A stretch of DNA of 64,000 bases from Methyloglobulus sp. Its GTDB lineage: Bacteria > Pseudomonadota > Gammaproteobacteria > Methylococcales > Methylomonadaceae. Where the stretch lies: the NCBI GenBank assembly GCA_013141505.1, contig JABFQX010000031.1, positions 56,548-120,547 of the forward strand, written 5' to 3'. Numbering within the stretch: the stretch's first letter is position 1; each line of letters opens with the position of its first letter. A model generated the notes under the pieces. It saw nothing but the letters and a program-made list of their open reading frames with translations. It was not told where the DNA came from and did no database searches. A program made the translations under genes and the position numbers. Positions 1-8,299 of the stretch are shown one piece after another.

Positions 1-665
1 CGGCCAGGCATAAGCTATTTGCCGTCAATATCAAACCTGATGCAAAGGGTAAGTTTGCTGTCACTTCGGCAGGCGGCCTATATACGACCTTGCTTGCCGA
101 CCTACGGAAAGATTCCCGTTTTGATGGGTACGATTTGGGTAAAGCCCAAAAAACCCAGGCTAAAGCCATTGGCGGTTTAAGCATTGAAGGGTTAGCGGCT
201 ACGCCTGAAAAAGGCTTGTTGATTGGTTTTAGGAATCCGTTAATTGGTGGCAAGATCAAGAAAGGCAGGTTGGTGGGGGGCAAAGCATTGATCGTAGAAC
301 TGCTCAATCCATTTGAAGTTATCCACGGCTTGAAAGCACGCTTTGCCGATCCTATAGAACTGGATCTGGATGGACAGGGCATTCGCGAAATCACTTGGCG
401 TAAAAACCATAAATACCTCATTGTGTCAGGGCCTTACCATGAAAATATGATGACCGATGAACATGAGAAAGAAGAATTCCGCATGTATAAGTGGTCAAGC
501 AAATCTGGGAAAATGAATCATTTAAAACGATTCGACCTGTATGACTTTAATACCGAAGCCGCTTTTTTCTACCCCGATAGCGCCGATGTTGTCCAGTTGT
601 TGAGTGACGATGGCAAGGTTGTAAGTGAGGCGAAAAGTTTTCGTAGCCTGACGCTGACGTTATGA
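1..665 (+). CDS. DUF3616 family protein, C-terminal part (runs in from left edge)
   Basis: The reading frame is open from base 3 to the stop at 665, so the gene starts upstream of the window and the listed start at base 90 (a TTG) is not the true one. The visible part matches what I recall of DUF3616: an 'EGLAATPEKGLLIGFRNP' segment followed by 'GGKALIVELLNP' and a 'YLIVSGPYHE' segment, the repeating strand pattern of a beta-propeller-like protein. Members are uncharacterised and usually secreted or periplasmic; the N-terminus needed to judge export is outside the window. It is followed 44 bases later by the TraB/GumN gene on the same strand, so co-transcription is possible. Confidence 0.75.
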   Translation, partial: ARHKLFAVNIKPDAKGKFAVTSAGGLYTTLLADLRKDSRFDGYDLGKAQKTQAKAIGGLSIEGLAATPEKGLLIGFRNPLIGGKIKKGRLVGGKALIVELLNPFEVIHGLKARFADPIELDLDGQGIREITWRKNHKYLIVSGPYHENMMTDEHEKEEFRMYKWSSKSGKMNHLKRFDLYDFNTEAAFFYPDSADVVQLLSDDGKVVSEAKSFRSLTLTL

Positions 666-709
666 TTTTTTATCCCGCACTCAAACGACCTTAAACATTT
701 TATAGGATT

Positions 710-1564
710 ATGATGCGCGTCATTCTTTTGATGTGCCTTTTATGGCCTTGTTTTGTTTATGCAGAAACTTCTTTGTGGCGAATCAGCAGAGGCAACAACC
801 AGTTATACATCGGTGGCACGGTACATCTTTTGAGCCAATCCGATTATCCCTTGCCTGACGAGTTTGAACAGGTTTTCCGGGAAGCGAATATGTTGGTGCT
901 GGAAGCTGATCTTGATACTATGCTAAAACCGCAATTCCAGAAGCAATTGCTGCAAAGCCTTATCTATTCTGACGGTTCGACGCTCAAAACCAATCTTAAA
1001 GTTAAAACCTACAAGGCATTGCAGCGTTATTGCAGGGCGAATGGTGTGGCGTTTGCTACTCTACAAAAAATGAAACCTGCCTTGGTTGTCATCAGTTTAA
1101 CACTGGGTAAGTTGCAGAAATCAGGTCAGGCTGATGCGGGAGTAGACTCATTTTTTCATAAAAAAGCAAAAGTGCTGGGCAAGAAAATAACGGGCTTGGA
1201 AACCGCTGAAAGTCAGATCCGCGTTTTAGCGGACATGGGCAAAGGCCGGGAAGATGAGCTAATCCAATCGACTATTGCCGAGCTAAAATCAGCGCCTAAA
1301 TTTGTGGATGAATTGAAAAAAGCCTGGCGTGTCGGTGATTTGGTCGGTCTTGAAAAAAATGGCATTAACGCGATGCGCGATACCTTTCCCGATATGAATC
1401 AAAATCTACTTGTTACCCGCAACAATGCCTGGATACCGAAAATTAAGGCCATGTTGACCACGCCGGAGCGGGAATTGATTCTGGTTGGTGCCTTGCACTT
1501 GGCGGGAAAAGACGGCGTACTGGCACAACTGAAACAGCAGGGTTATGTCGTTGAGCAATACTAA
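710..1564 (+). CDS. TraB/GumN family protein
   Basis: A 284-residue protein with a signal peptide (hydrophobic stretch ending 'WPCFVYA') and the TraB/GumN signature: 'IGGTVHLL' near residue 34 and a C-terminal 'ILVGALHLAGKDGV' segment, the two conserved blocks carrying Gly and His residues thought to form a metal-dependent active site (by analogy with the TIKI/EreA/PrgY group). Length fits the family. Two ATGs stand at the start (710 and 713). The substrate is unknown. A strong palindromic repeat follows the stop and could end or stabilise the transcript. Confidence 0.85.
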   Translation: MMRVILLMCLLWPCFVYAETSLWRISRGNNQLYIGGTVHLLSQSDYPLPDEFEQVFREANMLVLEADLDTMLKPQFQKQLLQSLIYSDGSTLKTNLKVKTYKALQRYCRANGVAFATLQKMKPALVVISLTLGKLQKSGQADAGVDSFFHKKAKVLGKKITGLETAESQIRVLADMGKGREDELIQSTIAELKSAPKFVDELKKAWRVGDLVGLEKNGINAMRDTFPDMNQNLLVTRNNAWIPKIKAMLTTPERELILVGALHLAGKDGVLAQLKQQGYVVEQY

Positions 1565-1573
1565 TTCAACTCT

Positions 1574-1701
1574 TTATAGATCCGGGCTTGTAAAATTTTA
1601 ACTACCCTTCGGCTTCGCTCAGGGAACGCTTAGGTAACGTACCCTGAGCGAAGCCGAAGGGTAGTGCAACTATTTCAAACATTAAAAAGCCGGATCAATA
1701 A
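1574..1701. repeat. Palindromic intergenic element, full copy (family A)
   Basis: Outer arms 'TTATAGATCCGGGCTT' and 'AAGCCGGATCAATAA' enclose a near-perfect inner hairpin, 'CCCTTCGGCTTCGCTCAGGG' against its complement ending 'GAAGCCGAAGGG'. The same outer and inner arms recur at 21851, 25818, 43063 and 47532, with half copies near 10550 and 24420 and inner cores alone near 42024 and 46641. It has no coding capacity and looks like a MITE/REP-type element. Confidence 0.85.
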
Positions 1702-1838
1702 GCTCACTACTTTAGTAAATGAGGTAATTCAAATCCAGTAATTCAGGGCTTCCTCACATATTTAAATTTGAATTGCTGCTAGTATTGGTAATGGTTTAAT
1801 GCCGTTAGACAAATTCCAACATCGCCAAGGAGAAAGTT

Positions 1839-2447
1839 ATGCAAAAAATGATCGTCCAGTTGCTATTCATGAGCGTGTTAGCGACAGTTTTTGGCAATGT
1901 CTGGGGGGCAGGGATGATTTTCAAGTGCAAAAATCAGCAGGGCGTGATGGCTTATCAAAAGGCCGCTTGCAACGAGTCGGCGGAAACCGTCACATCATGG
2001 ATACCGGCAGATACCCAAAAACCCGTTATTGATGAATCCCCACCCAGTGGGGAGAAGGCAAAACAAGAAGCATCCCCGATCTTTAAAATTAAGCAAAGTG
2101 CTGGCGGGCATTATGCGACCGATGGCACTGTCAATGACAAAGCTCTCAACTTCGTAGTCGATACCGGTGCTACCGTGGTGTCATTGCCTGAGAATATAGC
2201 GCACGATGCACAGATTTATTGCGACAATAAAATCGATATGCATACTGCAAATGGCAAGGCGGATGCGTGTACAGCCAAAATCAAAAAGCTGCAATTCGGG
2301 CCTTTTGTTATTCAAGATGTGGCGGCAGCTATCGTGCCTAATCTTGACCAACCTTTGTTGGGGATGAATGTGTTGCAATTATTTAAAATAGGCCAGGAAA
2401 ATAGCGAAATGCATATTTCGATCCAGGAAAAAGCAAAATCAGAATAA
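1839..2447 (+). CDS. Secreted retropepsin-like aspartic protease (clan AA)
   Basis: The 202-residue product has a signal peptide (about residues 1-23), then a short Cys-containing region resembling the DUF4124 type ('MIFKCKNQQGVMAYQKAAC'), then a retropepsin-like domain. The catalytic motif is visible as 'VVDTGATVVSLP' near residue 107, and the domain ends with 'QPLLGMNVLQLF', the usual hydrophobic-hydrophobic-Gly-Met signature of TIGR02281-like single-domain proteases. Such proteins act as dimers in the periplasm; substrates are unknown. A good Shine-Dalgarno (AAGGAGAAAG) precedes the ATG at 1839. The overlapping ORF at 1799 is a shadow. Confidence 0.85.
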   Translation: MQKMIVQLLFMSVLATVFGNVWGAGMIFKCKNQQGVMAYQKAACNESAETVTSWIPADTQKPVIDESPPSGEKAKQEASPIFKIKQSAGGHYATDGTVNDKALNFVVDTGATVVSLPENIAHDAQIYCDNKIDMHTANGKADACTAKIKKLQFGPFVIQDVAAAIVPNLDQPLLGMNVLQLFKIGQENSEMHISIQEKAKSE

Positions 2448-2508
2448 AGGAAGTATTGGCGGCTATAGCTCTGATTTAACAAGTTTGCCGGACAGCTCGG
2501 GTTTGAAT

Positions 2509-4182
2509 ATGTATTGGATAGGAACTATAAAAGATGCCGTTTTTAGCCTAGCTTTAATTGTAACTTGCGGTTTTTTGGCAACTAGGGGAGCAAGCGGGCT
2601 CATTGATCGTGAAGAAAATAAGCGGACCCACACTATTTGGTTATTGGTGATTTTTTTTGTTTTGATGACAGTTGCCCAAAAAGTTATCATTCCTAAAATG
2701 TCAACCTTGTTGGCTGGCGGAAATACTATTGAAACTAAAGTATCAAAACCCCCTGTTGTTACAGCAATAAAACAAAACCCGCCTGAAAAACCTCAAAAAA
2801 TCGCAAAAACAAATCAAGATCAGCAGCGGAACATCGAGCTAACGAATGCTGAAAGACATGCCGGTGACGCTATGTTTGATGCGATCCATGCCGGCGATAT
2901 TCCCAAAATGAATGCCCTAATCGCCCAAGGGGGCAATATCAATGCACCGAATTATCTTGGTTGGACTCCGATGTACAGTGTTGTCATAAATGGCAGGAAA
3001 GATATTCTGCTCTTAATGCTGGAGAAAGGAGCCGATATAAATGCCAAAAATAGAGATGGCGATACACCTTTGTTTCCTTCAGCCTCTTCGGGAAGAAAAG
3101 AGATTGCCGAATTATTGCTAGCGAAGGGCGCAAATGTAAACGTTGCTAACAATAATGGCAGGACACCATTGCATGTGGCAGTGGATCAAGGGCAGGAAGA
3201 CATGGTTGCGTTATTGCTGGCGCATGGCGCGACTGTTGATGCCAAGCTTGATGATGGCATAACTCCGTTGCATTTGGCTGCCAAGCAAGACAACAAGGCA
3301 ATAGTCGAAGCGTTGTTGTCATGTGGGGCGAACCCTAACGCACGGACTGCAGAAAATCCCCAAGCACGATACCATTTTCGTGAAAATTGGACACCATTGC
3401 ACTTTTCATCGGAAGAAGGTAAGCAAGAAGTAGTGGAACTGTTACTGGCAAAAGGCGCTGATATTAACGCCCAAGACCAAGATGGCTTAACTCCACTGAT
3501 GCGTGCGCTGTACGGAAAACATGGTGCGATTGCCGAGGCGCTGATAGTGCAGGGAGCCGATGTTAAAATTAGGTCAAAAAGTGGGGAGACGGCACTGCAT
3601 ATAGCGGCTTCTTACGGAACGATTGGTCTTGTTAAGCAGCTTTTGAACAAAGGTGCGGATGTTAATGCTGAAACAAATAATGGGGGAAGTGCATTGGATA
3701 GAGCCACGTTCAATAGGGTGGACGATATTGCCGCTCTGTTAAGGTCTAGTGGTGCGCTTGTGGAGCTTTTCAGATGCGAAACTTCGAATGGTTCTAGTAC
3801 AACAACAACTCTGTGGCATGGAAAATGTCCATTCCCCAGCGATGTCCGAACATTGGTTCCTCAAAAAACGCCTAAGCCTAAGATTTCTGTCGCTAATACG
3901 AATCCCACTAAAACAGAGGACGTTAACTCGTCGTTACCGCCTAGGAGCGGTCATGCCGAAGTTATCAGGTGTACCTCGCCAGACGGCAAATCAACCACTA
4001 TTCAGCGTGGGAAATGTACATCCCCAAGCGATATCGAAACGCAGTTAACCATAGTGAAGCCTTTGTTAAAAAGATCACCCTCTAATACCGAACTGATTAA
4101 ATGCACATCGCGAGACGGCAAAAACGTCAGTATTCAGCGCGGCAATTGTGTATCGCCAGACGATTATCAACAGTTACTGTGA
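2509..4182 (+). CDS. Membrane-anchored ankyrin-repeat protein with C-terminal Cys repeats
   Basis: I place the start at the ATG at 2509 rather than the TTG at 2485, which has no visible ribosome site; neither start is strongly supported. Two hydrophobic segments lie at about residues 4-25 and 45-62, followed by a low-complexity linker and roughly nine ankyrin repeats (for example 'GWTPMYSVVINGRKDILLLM' and 'GRTPLHVAVDQGQEDMVALL'). The last 140 residues hold three copies of a different unit of about 28 residues, each with a Cys pair: 'FRCETSNG...HGKC', 'IRCTSPDGKS...RGKC' and 'IKCTSRDGKN...RGNC'. The ankyrin part probably binds proteins; the role is unknown. Confidence 0.8.
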   Translation: MYWIGTIKDAVFSLALIVTCGFLATRGASGLIDREENKRTHTIWLLVIFFVLMTVAQKVIIPKMSTLLAGGNTIETKVSKPPVVTAIKQNPPEKPQKIAKTNQDQQRNIELTNAERHAGDAMFDAIHAGDIPKMNALIAQGGNINAPNYLGWTPMYSVVINGRKDILLLMLEKGADINAKNRDGDTPLFPSASSGRKEIAELLLAKGANVNVANNNGRTPLHVAVDQGQEDMVALLLAHGATVDAKLDDGITPLHLAAKQDNKAIVEALLSCGANPNARTAENPQARYHFRENWTPLHFSSEEGKQEVVELLLAKGADINAQDQDGLTPLMRALYGKHGAIAEALIVQGADVKIRSKSGETALHIAASYGTIGLVKQLLNKGADVNAETNNGGSALDRATFNRVDDIAALLRSSGALVELFRCETSNGSSTTTTLWHGKCPFPSDVRTLVPQKTPKPKISVANTNPTKTEDVNSSLPPRSGHAEVIRCTSPDGKSTTIQRGKCTSPSDIETQLTIVKPLLKRSPSNTELIKCTSRDGKNVSIQRGNCVSPDDYQQLL

Positions 4183-4196
4183 TAACCATTTGAAAT

Positions 4197-4712
4197 TTAA
4201 AGCAAAGGCTTAACAATTTCCACAAGTTCATCCCGGCTTATCACGCCCATCTTACTTTTTACAATCATGCCTTGTTTGTCGATGATGACAGTGAAGGGGA
4301 CGGTATCGACAAGATTGCCTAAGCTGTGGGCAATTTTGGTGCCTTGATCTTGCCCAAGCAGGATGGGGTAGTTGATTTTATTACTGTTTACGAATTCCTT
4401 TACCGGTTCGCTATCGTCCAGGGCTATGCCGATAAACTGCAAGCCCTGGTCGGCAAATTGCTTTTGCAGATTAGTGAATTCAGGCATCTCTTTCAGGCAG
4501 GGCGGACACCACGTCGCCCAAAAATTGATTACTCTGACTTTCCCTTGCCATTCGGTCATGCTGTGCTGCTTGCCGGATAAATCGGGAAGGCTGAATTCCG
4601 GTAGCTGGGTTTGGCTGGCTTGAGTGATGGGTGCGGATAACAGTTGTCTTGTCGTCATGCCGCCTATCAGGGCAATTGCTGCGACAGTAACAATTAGGAT
4701 AGTGTTTTTCAT
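4197..4712 (-). CDS. TlpA/ResA-like periplasmic thiol-disulfide oxidoreductase
   Basis: A 171-residue thioredoxin-fold protein with an N-terminal membrane anchor or signal segment and the active site 'FWATWCPPCLKEM' at about residue 70. The Pro-Pro inside the CxxC is typical of the ResA/TlpA/CcmG class that reduces disulfides in the periplasm, for example of apocytochrome c or copper chaperones. It lies just downstream of dsbD on the same strand (26 bases apart), so DsbD, which passes electrons across the membrane, is its likely reductant. Confidence 0.9.
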   Translation of the reverse strand: MKNTILIVTVAAIALIGGMTTRQLLSAPITQASQTQLPEFSLPDLSGKQHSMTEWQGKVRVINFWATWCPPCLKEMPEFTNLQKQFADQGLQFIGIALDDSEPVKEFVNSNKINYPILLGQDQGTKIAHSLGNLVDTVPFTVIIDKQGMIVKSKMGVISRDELVEIVKPLL

Positions 4713-4738
4713 GGTTTTAAAATTGAGTATGTTTTATA

Positions 4739-7006
4739 TCAACAGCTTATTGATGGGTTACCGCACTCGGCAACTGTCTTTAAGGTTTTAACAAAGGTGT
4801 TGGCATCTTGATAACCTATCACCCGCGCTGATTGGGTTTCTTGTGATTTTTCAGTAAAAAACAGTATCGCAGGGGGGCCAATCAGTTTGAATTTTGCCAA
4901 CAGTGCCTTATCGTCTTCAGAGTTATTGGTCACATCTGCTTGCAGTAGGACAAAACCGGACAAGGCTTGTTTAACATGGGCATCCGTAAACGTATAGGCT
5001 TCCATTTCTTTACAAGAGATGCACCAATCGGCATAGAAATCCAGCATGACCGGCTGGTTATTGACGTTGGCCTGTTGAATTCTGGCTTCCAGTTCTGCCA
5101 GCGATTTTACCCGCGCAAATTTTAGACCTTCAGCGGCTTGCGCCGTCGTACCGCCAAGGCCGTGAAGGGGTTTAAGTGGATTGCTATTGCCTACGCTAAA
5201 GCCGATTAACAGTAACAAACCGTAAGCCAGCATGGTAATTCCTATGCCTTTCCACAGTTTGCGCCAACCGGAACTGTGTTCTGGTAGTGGGTCAATGGCG
5301 CTGAGGTAGATAGCCGGGAGGATAAGCAACAATGCCCAGAGCAACATCGTGACTTCTGGCGGCAAGATACGCGATAGCATCCATACGGCAACGCCAAGCA
5401 TCAACACGCCAAACACCGCTTTGGTCGCATTCAACCAGGCTCCCGCTTTGGGCAACAGTTTGCCGGCAGATGCGCCAACTAATAGCAAGGGAATGCCCAT
5501 CCCCAGACCCATCAAAAATAAAGCGCTGCCGCCCAAGACAACATCGCCGGTTTGGCCGATGAAAATAAGCGCTCCCGCAAGTGGAGCGGCAACGCAAGGC
5601 CCGACGATTAAGGATGATAATGCCCCCATTATGGCAGCACCGAGGAGAGAGCCATCCCGGTGTTTTTGGCTGGAATCATGTAATTTGGAACGAATGCTAT
5701 CGGGCAAGTCCAGATTGTAAAAGCCAAACATTGACAGCGACAATAAGACAAAAATGCCGCTGAATAAGCCGATAATCCACGGGTGTTGGAACGCTGCTTG
5801 CAGATTGCTACCAAACAGCGCCGCCAACACGCCGAAAACGGTGTAACTGAATGCTGAAGCGACAACGTAACTCAGTGACAGCATGAAAGCTCTTGCCGTC
5901 GTGATGTTATTGCCGCCGCCCACGATGATGCCGGACAGGATTGGAATCATCGGGAATATACACGGCGTGAGCGAAAGCAACAGACCAAAACCAAAAAAGC
6001 TGGCCAATATTCCCAGCAAACTATCGTCATGTAACGACTTGATAATCTGATCTTGTTCAGATAGCGGTGGTGCGGCTGTTTTTGGGAGGGTTGCCGAAGC
6101 CGATTGGCTTGCCAAAGGCAAATCCAGCTCAACGGTTTTGTCCATGGGCGGATAACATACGCCCCGGTCGGCGCAGCCCTGGTAATTGGCTTTTAGGCTT
6201 ATGTGTTGTGGTGAGTTGTCTGAGCGCTCCAGAGGAACGTCGAAAGCGACTTCACCGTGAAAAATTTCAACATGGCCAAAGGCTTCATCTTCTTTGGGGG
6301 TGCCATTGGGAATGGTGTAAGACCCCAGTTTTACCGATGTTGTCCCTGTCAATTGAAGCTGGAATTTTTCGCGGTACAGGTAATAACCTTCTGCCGCCAG
6401 CCAGCTGATATGAAGGGTGTTGGGGTCTTTCAATGTCGCCATAAATTGAAATGCCTGGTCTGGCGGCAATAGTTCATCCTTGTTGAAAAGGTTGGCTTTT
6501 AGGCCAGAAATCCCTTTTACCAAGCTGTCCACGGGCGAAGCGGTCGCGTTGACTGTTTGTACAGGCAGGCTGACATCCAGGGTTTTGTCCTGGGGCGGAT
6601 AACAAACACCAATATCGGCGCAACCTTGATAATGAACGAGTAGTTGCGTAGAACTTGCGCCTTTATTGGTGACAGTTATCGGCAATTTGACTTTCATCTG
6701 TTCGTGATAATGTTCAATATCGCCCAATAACTCGTCATGCTTGATTTGTCCAGCAGGGTAGTTGGGTTTGCCCAGTTCAAGGTCGGGCGTTTTTGCTTCA
6801 AAACGCATACTTTTTCGGTACAAGCTATAGCCTTTGGCTATTGTCCAGGTAACCTCAATTTGATCCGGGCTAACCACTTTTGCCGAGGCCTGAAAAACGT
6901 CTTCGGGCGGCAAAAGAGCGTCACCATCAATGCCTTTGGCAGTCTGAGTTAACAGTGCTAGCAAAAATATGAAGATTAATTTGTAATGTGACATGAATTG
7001 ATCCAA
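4739..7006 (-). CDS. dsbD: Thiol:disulfide interchange protein DsbD with duplicated alpha domain
   Basis: At 755 residues it is longer than the roughly 560-600 usual for DsbD. After the signal peptide come two copies of the N-terminal periplasmic alpha domain: one ends in 'YQGCADIGVCYPPQDKT' and the second in 'YQGCADRGVCYPPMDKT', each carrying the redox Cys pair. Then follows the eight-helix membrane domain with 'LTPCIFPMIPILSG' and 'VGPCVAAPLAGALIF' cysteines, and a C-terminal thioredoxin domain with 'DWCISCKEME'. Electrons pass from cytoplasmic thioredoxin to periplasmic substrates. The ORF starts at 7006 overlapping cutA; the in-frame ATG at 6994 (MSHYKLIFIF) gives a cleaner signal peptide. 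Confidence 0.95.
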   Translation of the reverse strand: MDQFMSHYKLIFIFLLALLTQTAKGIDGDALLPPEDVFQASAKVVSPDQIEVTWTIAKGYSLYRKSMRFEAKTPDLELGKPNYPAGQIKHDELLGDIEHYHEQMKVKLPITVTNKGASSTQLLVHYQGCADIGVCYPPQDKTLDVSLPVQTVNATASPVDSLVKGISGLKANLFNKDELLPPDQAFQFMATLKDPNTLHISWLAAEGYYLYREKFQLQLTGTTSVKLGSYTIPNGTPKEDEAFGHVEIFHGEVAFDVPLERSDNSPQHISLKANYQGCADRGVCYPPMDKTVELDLPLASQSASATLPKTAAPPLSEQDQIIKSLHDDSLLGILASFFGFGLLLSLTPCIFPMIPILSGIIVGGGNNITTARAFMLSLSYVVASAFSYTVFGVLAALFGSNLQAAFQHPWIIGLFSGIFVLLSLSMFGFYNLDLPDSIRSKLHDSSQKHRDGSLLGAAIMGALSSLIVGPCVAAPLAGALIFIGQTGDVVLGGSALFLMGLGMGIPLLLVGASAGKLLPKAGAWLNATKAVFGVLMLGVAVWMLSRILPPEVTMLLWALLLILPAIYLSAIDPLPEHSSGWRKLWKGIGITMLAYGLLLLIGFSVGNSNPLKPLHGLGGTTAQAAEGLKFARVKSLAELEARIQQANVNNQPVMLDFYADWCISCKEMEAYTFTDAHVKQALSGFVLLQADVTNNSEDDKALLAKFKLIGPPAILFFTEKSQETQSARVIGYQDANTFVKTLKTVAECGNPSISC

Positions 7007-7299
7007 TTGAGGTATGCAGGTAAGCCGCGCACTACAGAGACGGCAATAATTTCAGGAAGTTCATAAGGGTGATGGTTGCGGATAGCGGTTTCAATTGCCG
7101 GGTAATTTGCAGTGGTAGATTTAACTATAAGCTGATATTCCTGGGCGGATTCCACTTGGCCTTGCCAAGTATAAATCGAAGTCACATTAGGCAGAATATT
7201 GACACAGGCGGCAAATTTGCTTTCGACCAGTAGCCGGGCAATTTTTTCGGCGGTGGCCTGATCGGGGCAGTTACACAAAGTGATGATTACATCTGACAT
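6976..7299 (-). CDS. cutA: Divalent-cation tolerance protein CutA
   Basis: A 107-residue protein of full CutA1 length, with the family's 'CVNILPNVTSIYTWQG' and 'HPYELPEIIAVSV' blocks. CutA forms very stable trimers related to PII proteins; a role in copper tolerance was proposed in E. coli but remains unclear. Its 3' end overlaps the start of dsbD by up to 31 bases, so the two are translated from one transcript. The same cutA-dsbD order is seen in E. coli. Confidence 0.95.
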   Translation of the reverse strand: MSDVIITLCNCPDQATAEKIARLLVESKFAACVNILPNVTSIYTWQGQVESAQEYQLIVKSTTANYPAIETAIRNHHPYELPEIIAVSVVRGLPAYLNWINSCHITN

Positions 7300-7403
7300 A
7301 TTAGTGCATAGGTAGGAGATGCTGATGCACCGGCCTGTAGTTAATGCTAGGAATTACGACTATTTAGCCCTATATTGTATCAAACTGACAATGTACGAGA
7401 TAT

Positions 7404-7847
7404 ATGAAAAGCGTTCGGGTTATTTTTTTATTAGTATTGTTGATTCCCTTTGTTGAAATTTACCTGCTGTTGAAGGTAGGTGGGGCAATTGGCGCATTTC
7501 CGACCATATTTTTGGTCGTTTTTACCGCTGTCCTAGGAACCTGGCTGCTGCGGCAACAAGGTTTTGCAACATTCCAGAAATTGCAGGCAAATCTGGCTCA
7601 AGGTACGGTTCCTGCGTATGAAATAATTGAAGGCCCAATCATCATGTTGGGTGGCGTGTTGTTATTAACGCCGGGGTTTATCAGTGATATGCTGGGCTTT
7701 GCCTGCCTGATCCCGCAGCTACGCAGGAAACTGGCGCAGTACGTCATTGAAAATCATCTTGTCCAAGTGGGCGGGCGTTTTCAATGGGGTAAAAAAGTCG
7801 AAGCAGCAAAAGATGCGCTGGAAGGTGAGTTTCGAAAAGAGGATTGA
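7404..7847 (+). CDS. fxsA: FxsA family membrane protein
   Basis: The 147-residue product starts with two hydrophobic helices ('VIFLLVLLIPFVEIYLLLKV' and a second at about 28-50), a mid 'GALIMLGGVLLLTPGF'-like block seen here as 'MLGGVLLLTPGFISDMLG', and a charged C-terminus. This is the FxsA pattern. In E. coli FxsA relieves F-plasmid exclusion of phage T7, but its cellular role is unknown. The gene is divergent from cutA-dsbD. Confidence 0.9.
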   Translation: MKSVRVIFLLVLLIPFVEIYLLLKVGGAIGAFPTIFLVVFTAVLGTWLLRQQGFATFQKLQANLAQGTVPAYEIIEGPIIMLGGVLLLTPGFISDMLGFACLIPQLRRKLAQYVIENHLVQVGGRFQWGKKVEAAKDALEGEFRKED

Positions 7848-7898
7848 ACCTAATCAACGATAGGTCATTGAAAACTACGTCCTTGTAGTTGCTCATAA

Positions 7899-8192
7899 TT
7901 ATTTTTTTGTGCGTTTACTTGTTTTTTCAGTTGCTGGTTCGGCGGTTGCGCTTGGTTCCGCTGCTGTCGGAGCGGCATCAGCAGTAAGGGTGTTTTTGCC
8001 AAGGCCAGAGTAAGCCGGACACCAGCCCGAGTAACCGGTTGCAACCAGCACTAAACCTACCAATAACAAAAGGATTTGTGCGGTGAAAATAGAAATAACC
8101 AATAAGGCCGCACCCGCGTACAAACGGTATTTCTTTTCTTTTTCGCCCACGTTGTGTTCAAATTTCATCATGCGTTTATAATCAAAACTCAT
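7899..8192 (-). CDS. DUF2892 (YgaP-type) small membrane protein
   Basis: The 97-residue protein has 'NVGEKEKKYRLYAGAAL' followed by two transmembrane segments and 'GYSGWCPAYSGLGKNT', the typical DUF2892 layout. The C-terminal tail is Ala/Pro/Glu/Lys-rich and low-complexity. DUF2892 domains are found alone or attached to rhodaneses; function is not established. The gene is convergent with fxsA and divergent from uvrD. Confidence 0.85.
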   Translation of the reverse strand: MSFDYKRMMKFEHNVGEKEKKYRLYAGAALLVISIFTAQILLLLVGLVLVATGYSGWCPAYSGLGKNTLTADAAPTAAEPSATAEPATEKTSKRTKK

Positions 8193-8299
8193 CTTAATCT
8201 CCTCTGGGTGTAATTTTTATTATGTTGTTGGGTGATCGTTATTCTGTTGCCAGAATCACTCGCAATATACACAACCCCTAAAAAAGTGCAAGCGATAAC

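Noticed and set aside
1604-1663. Strong hairpin as a terminator for the TraB/GumN gene
   Set aside because: No T run follows and the same sequence recurs in many places, so it is better called a repeat element, although it may still affect transcript stability.
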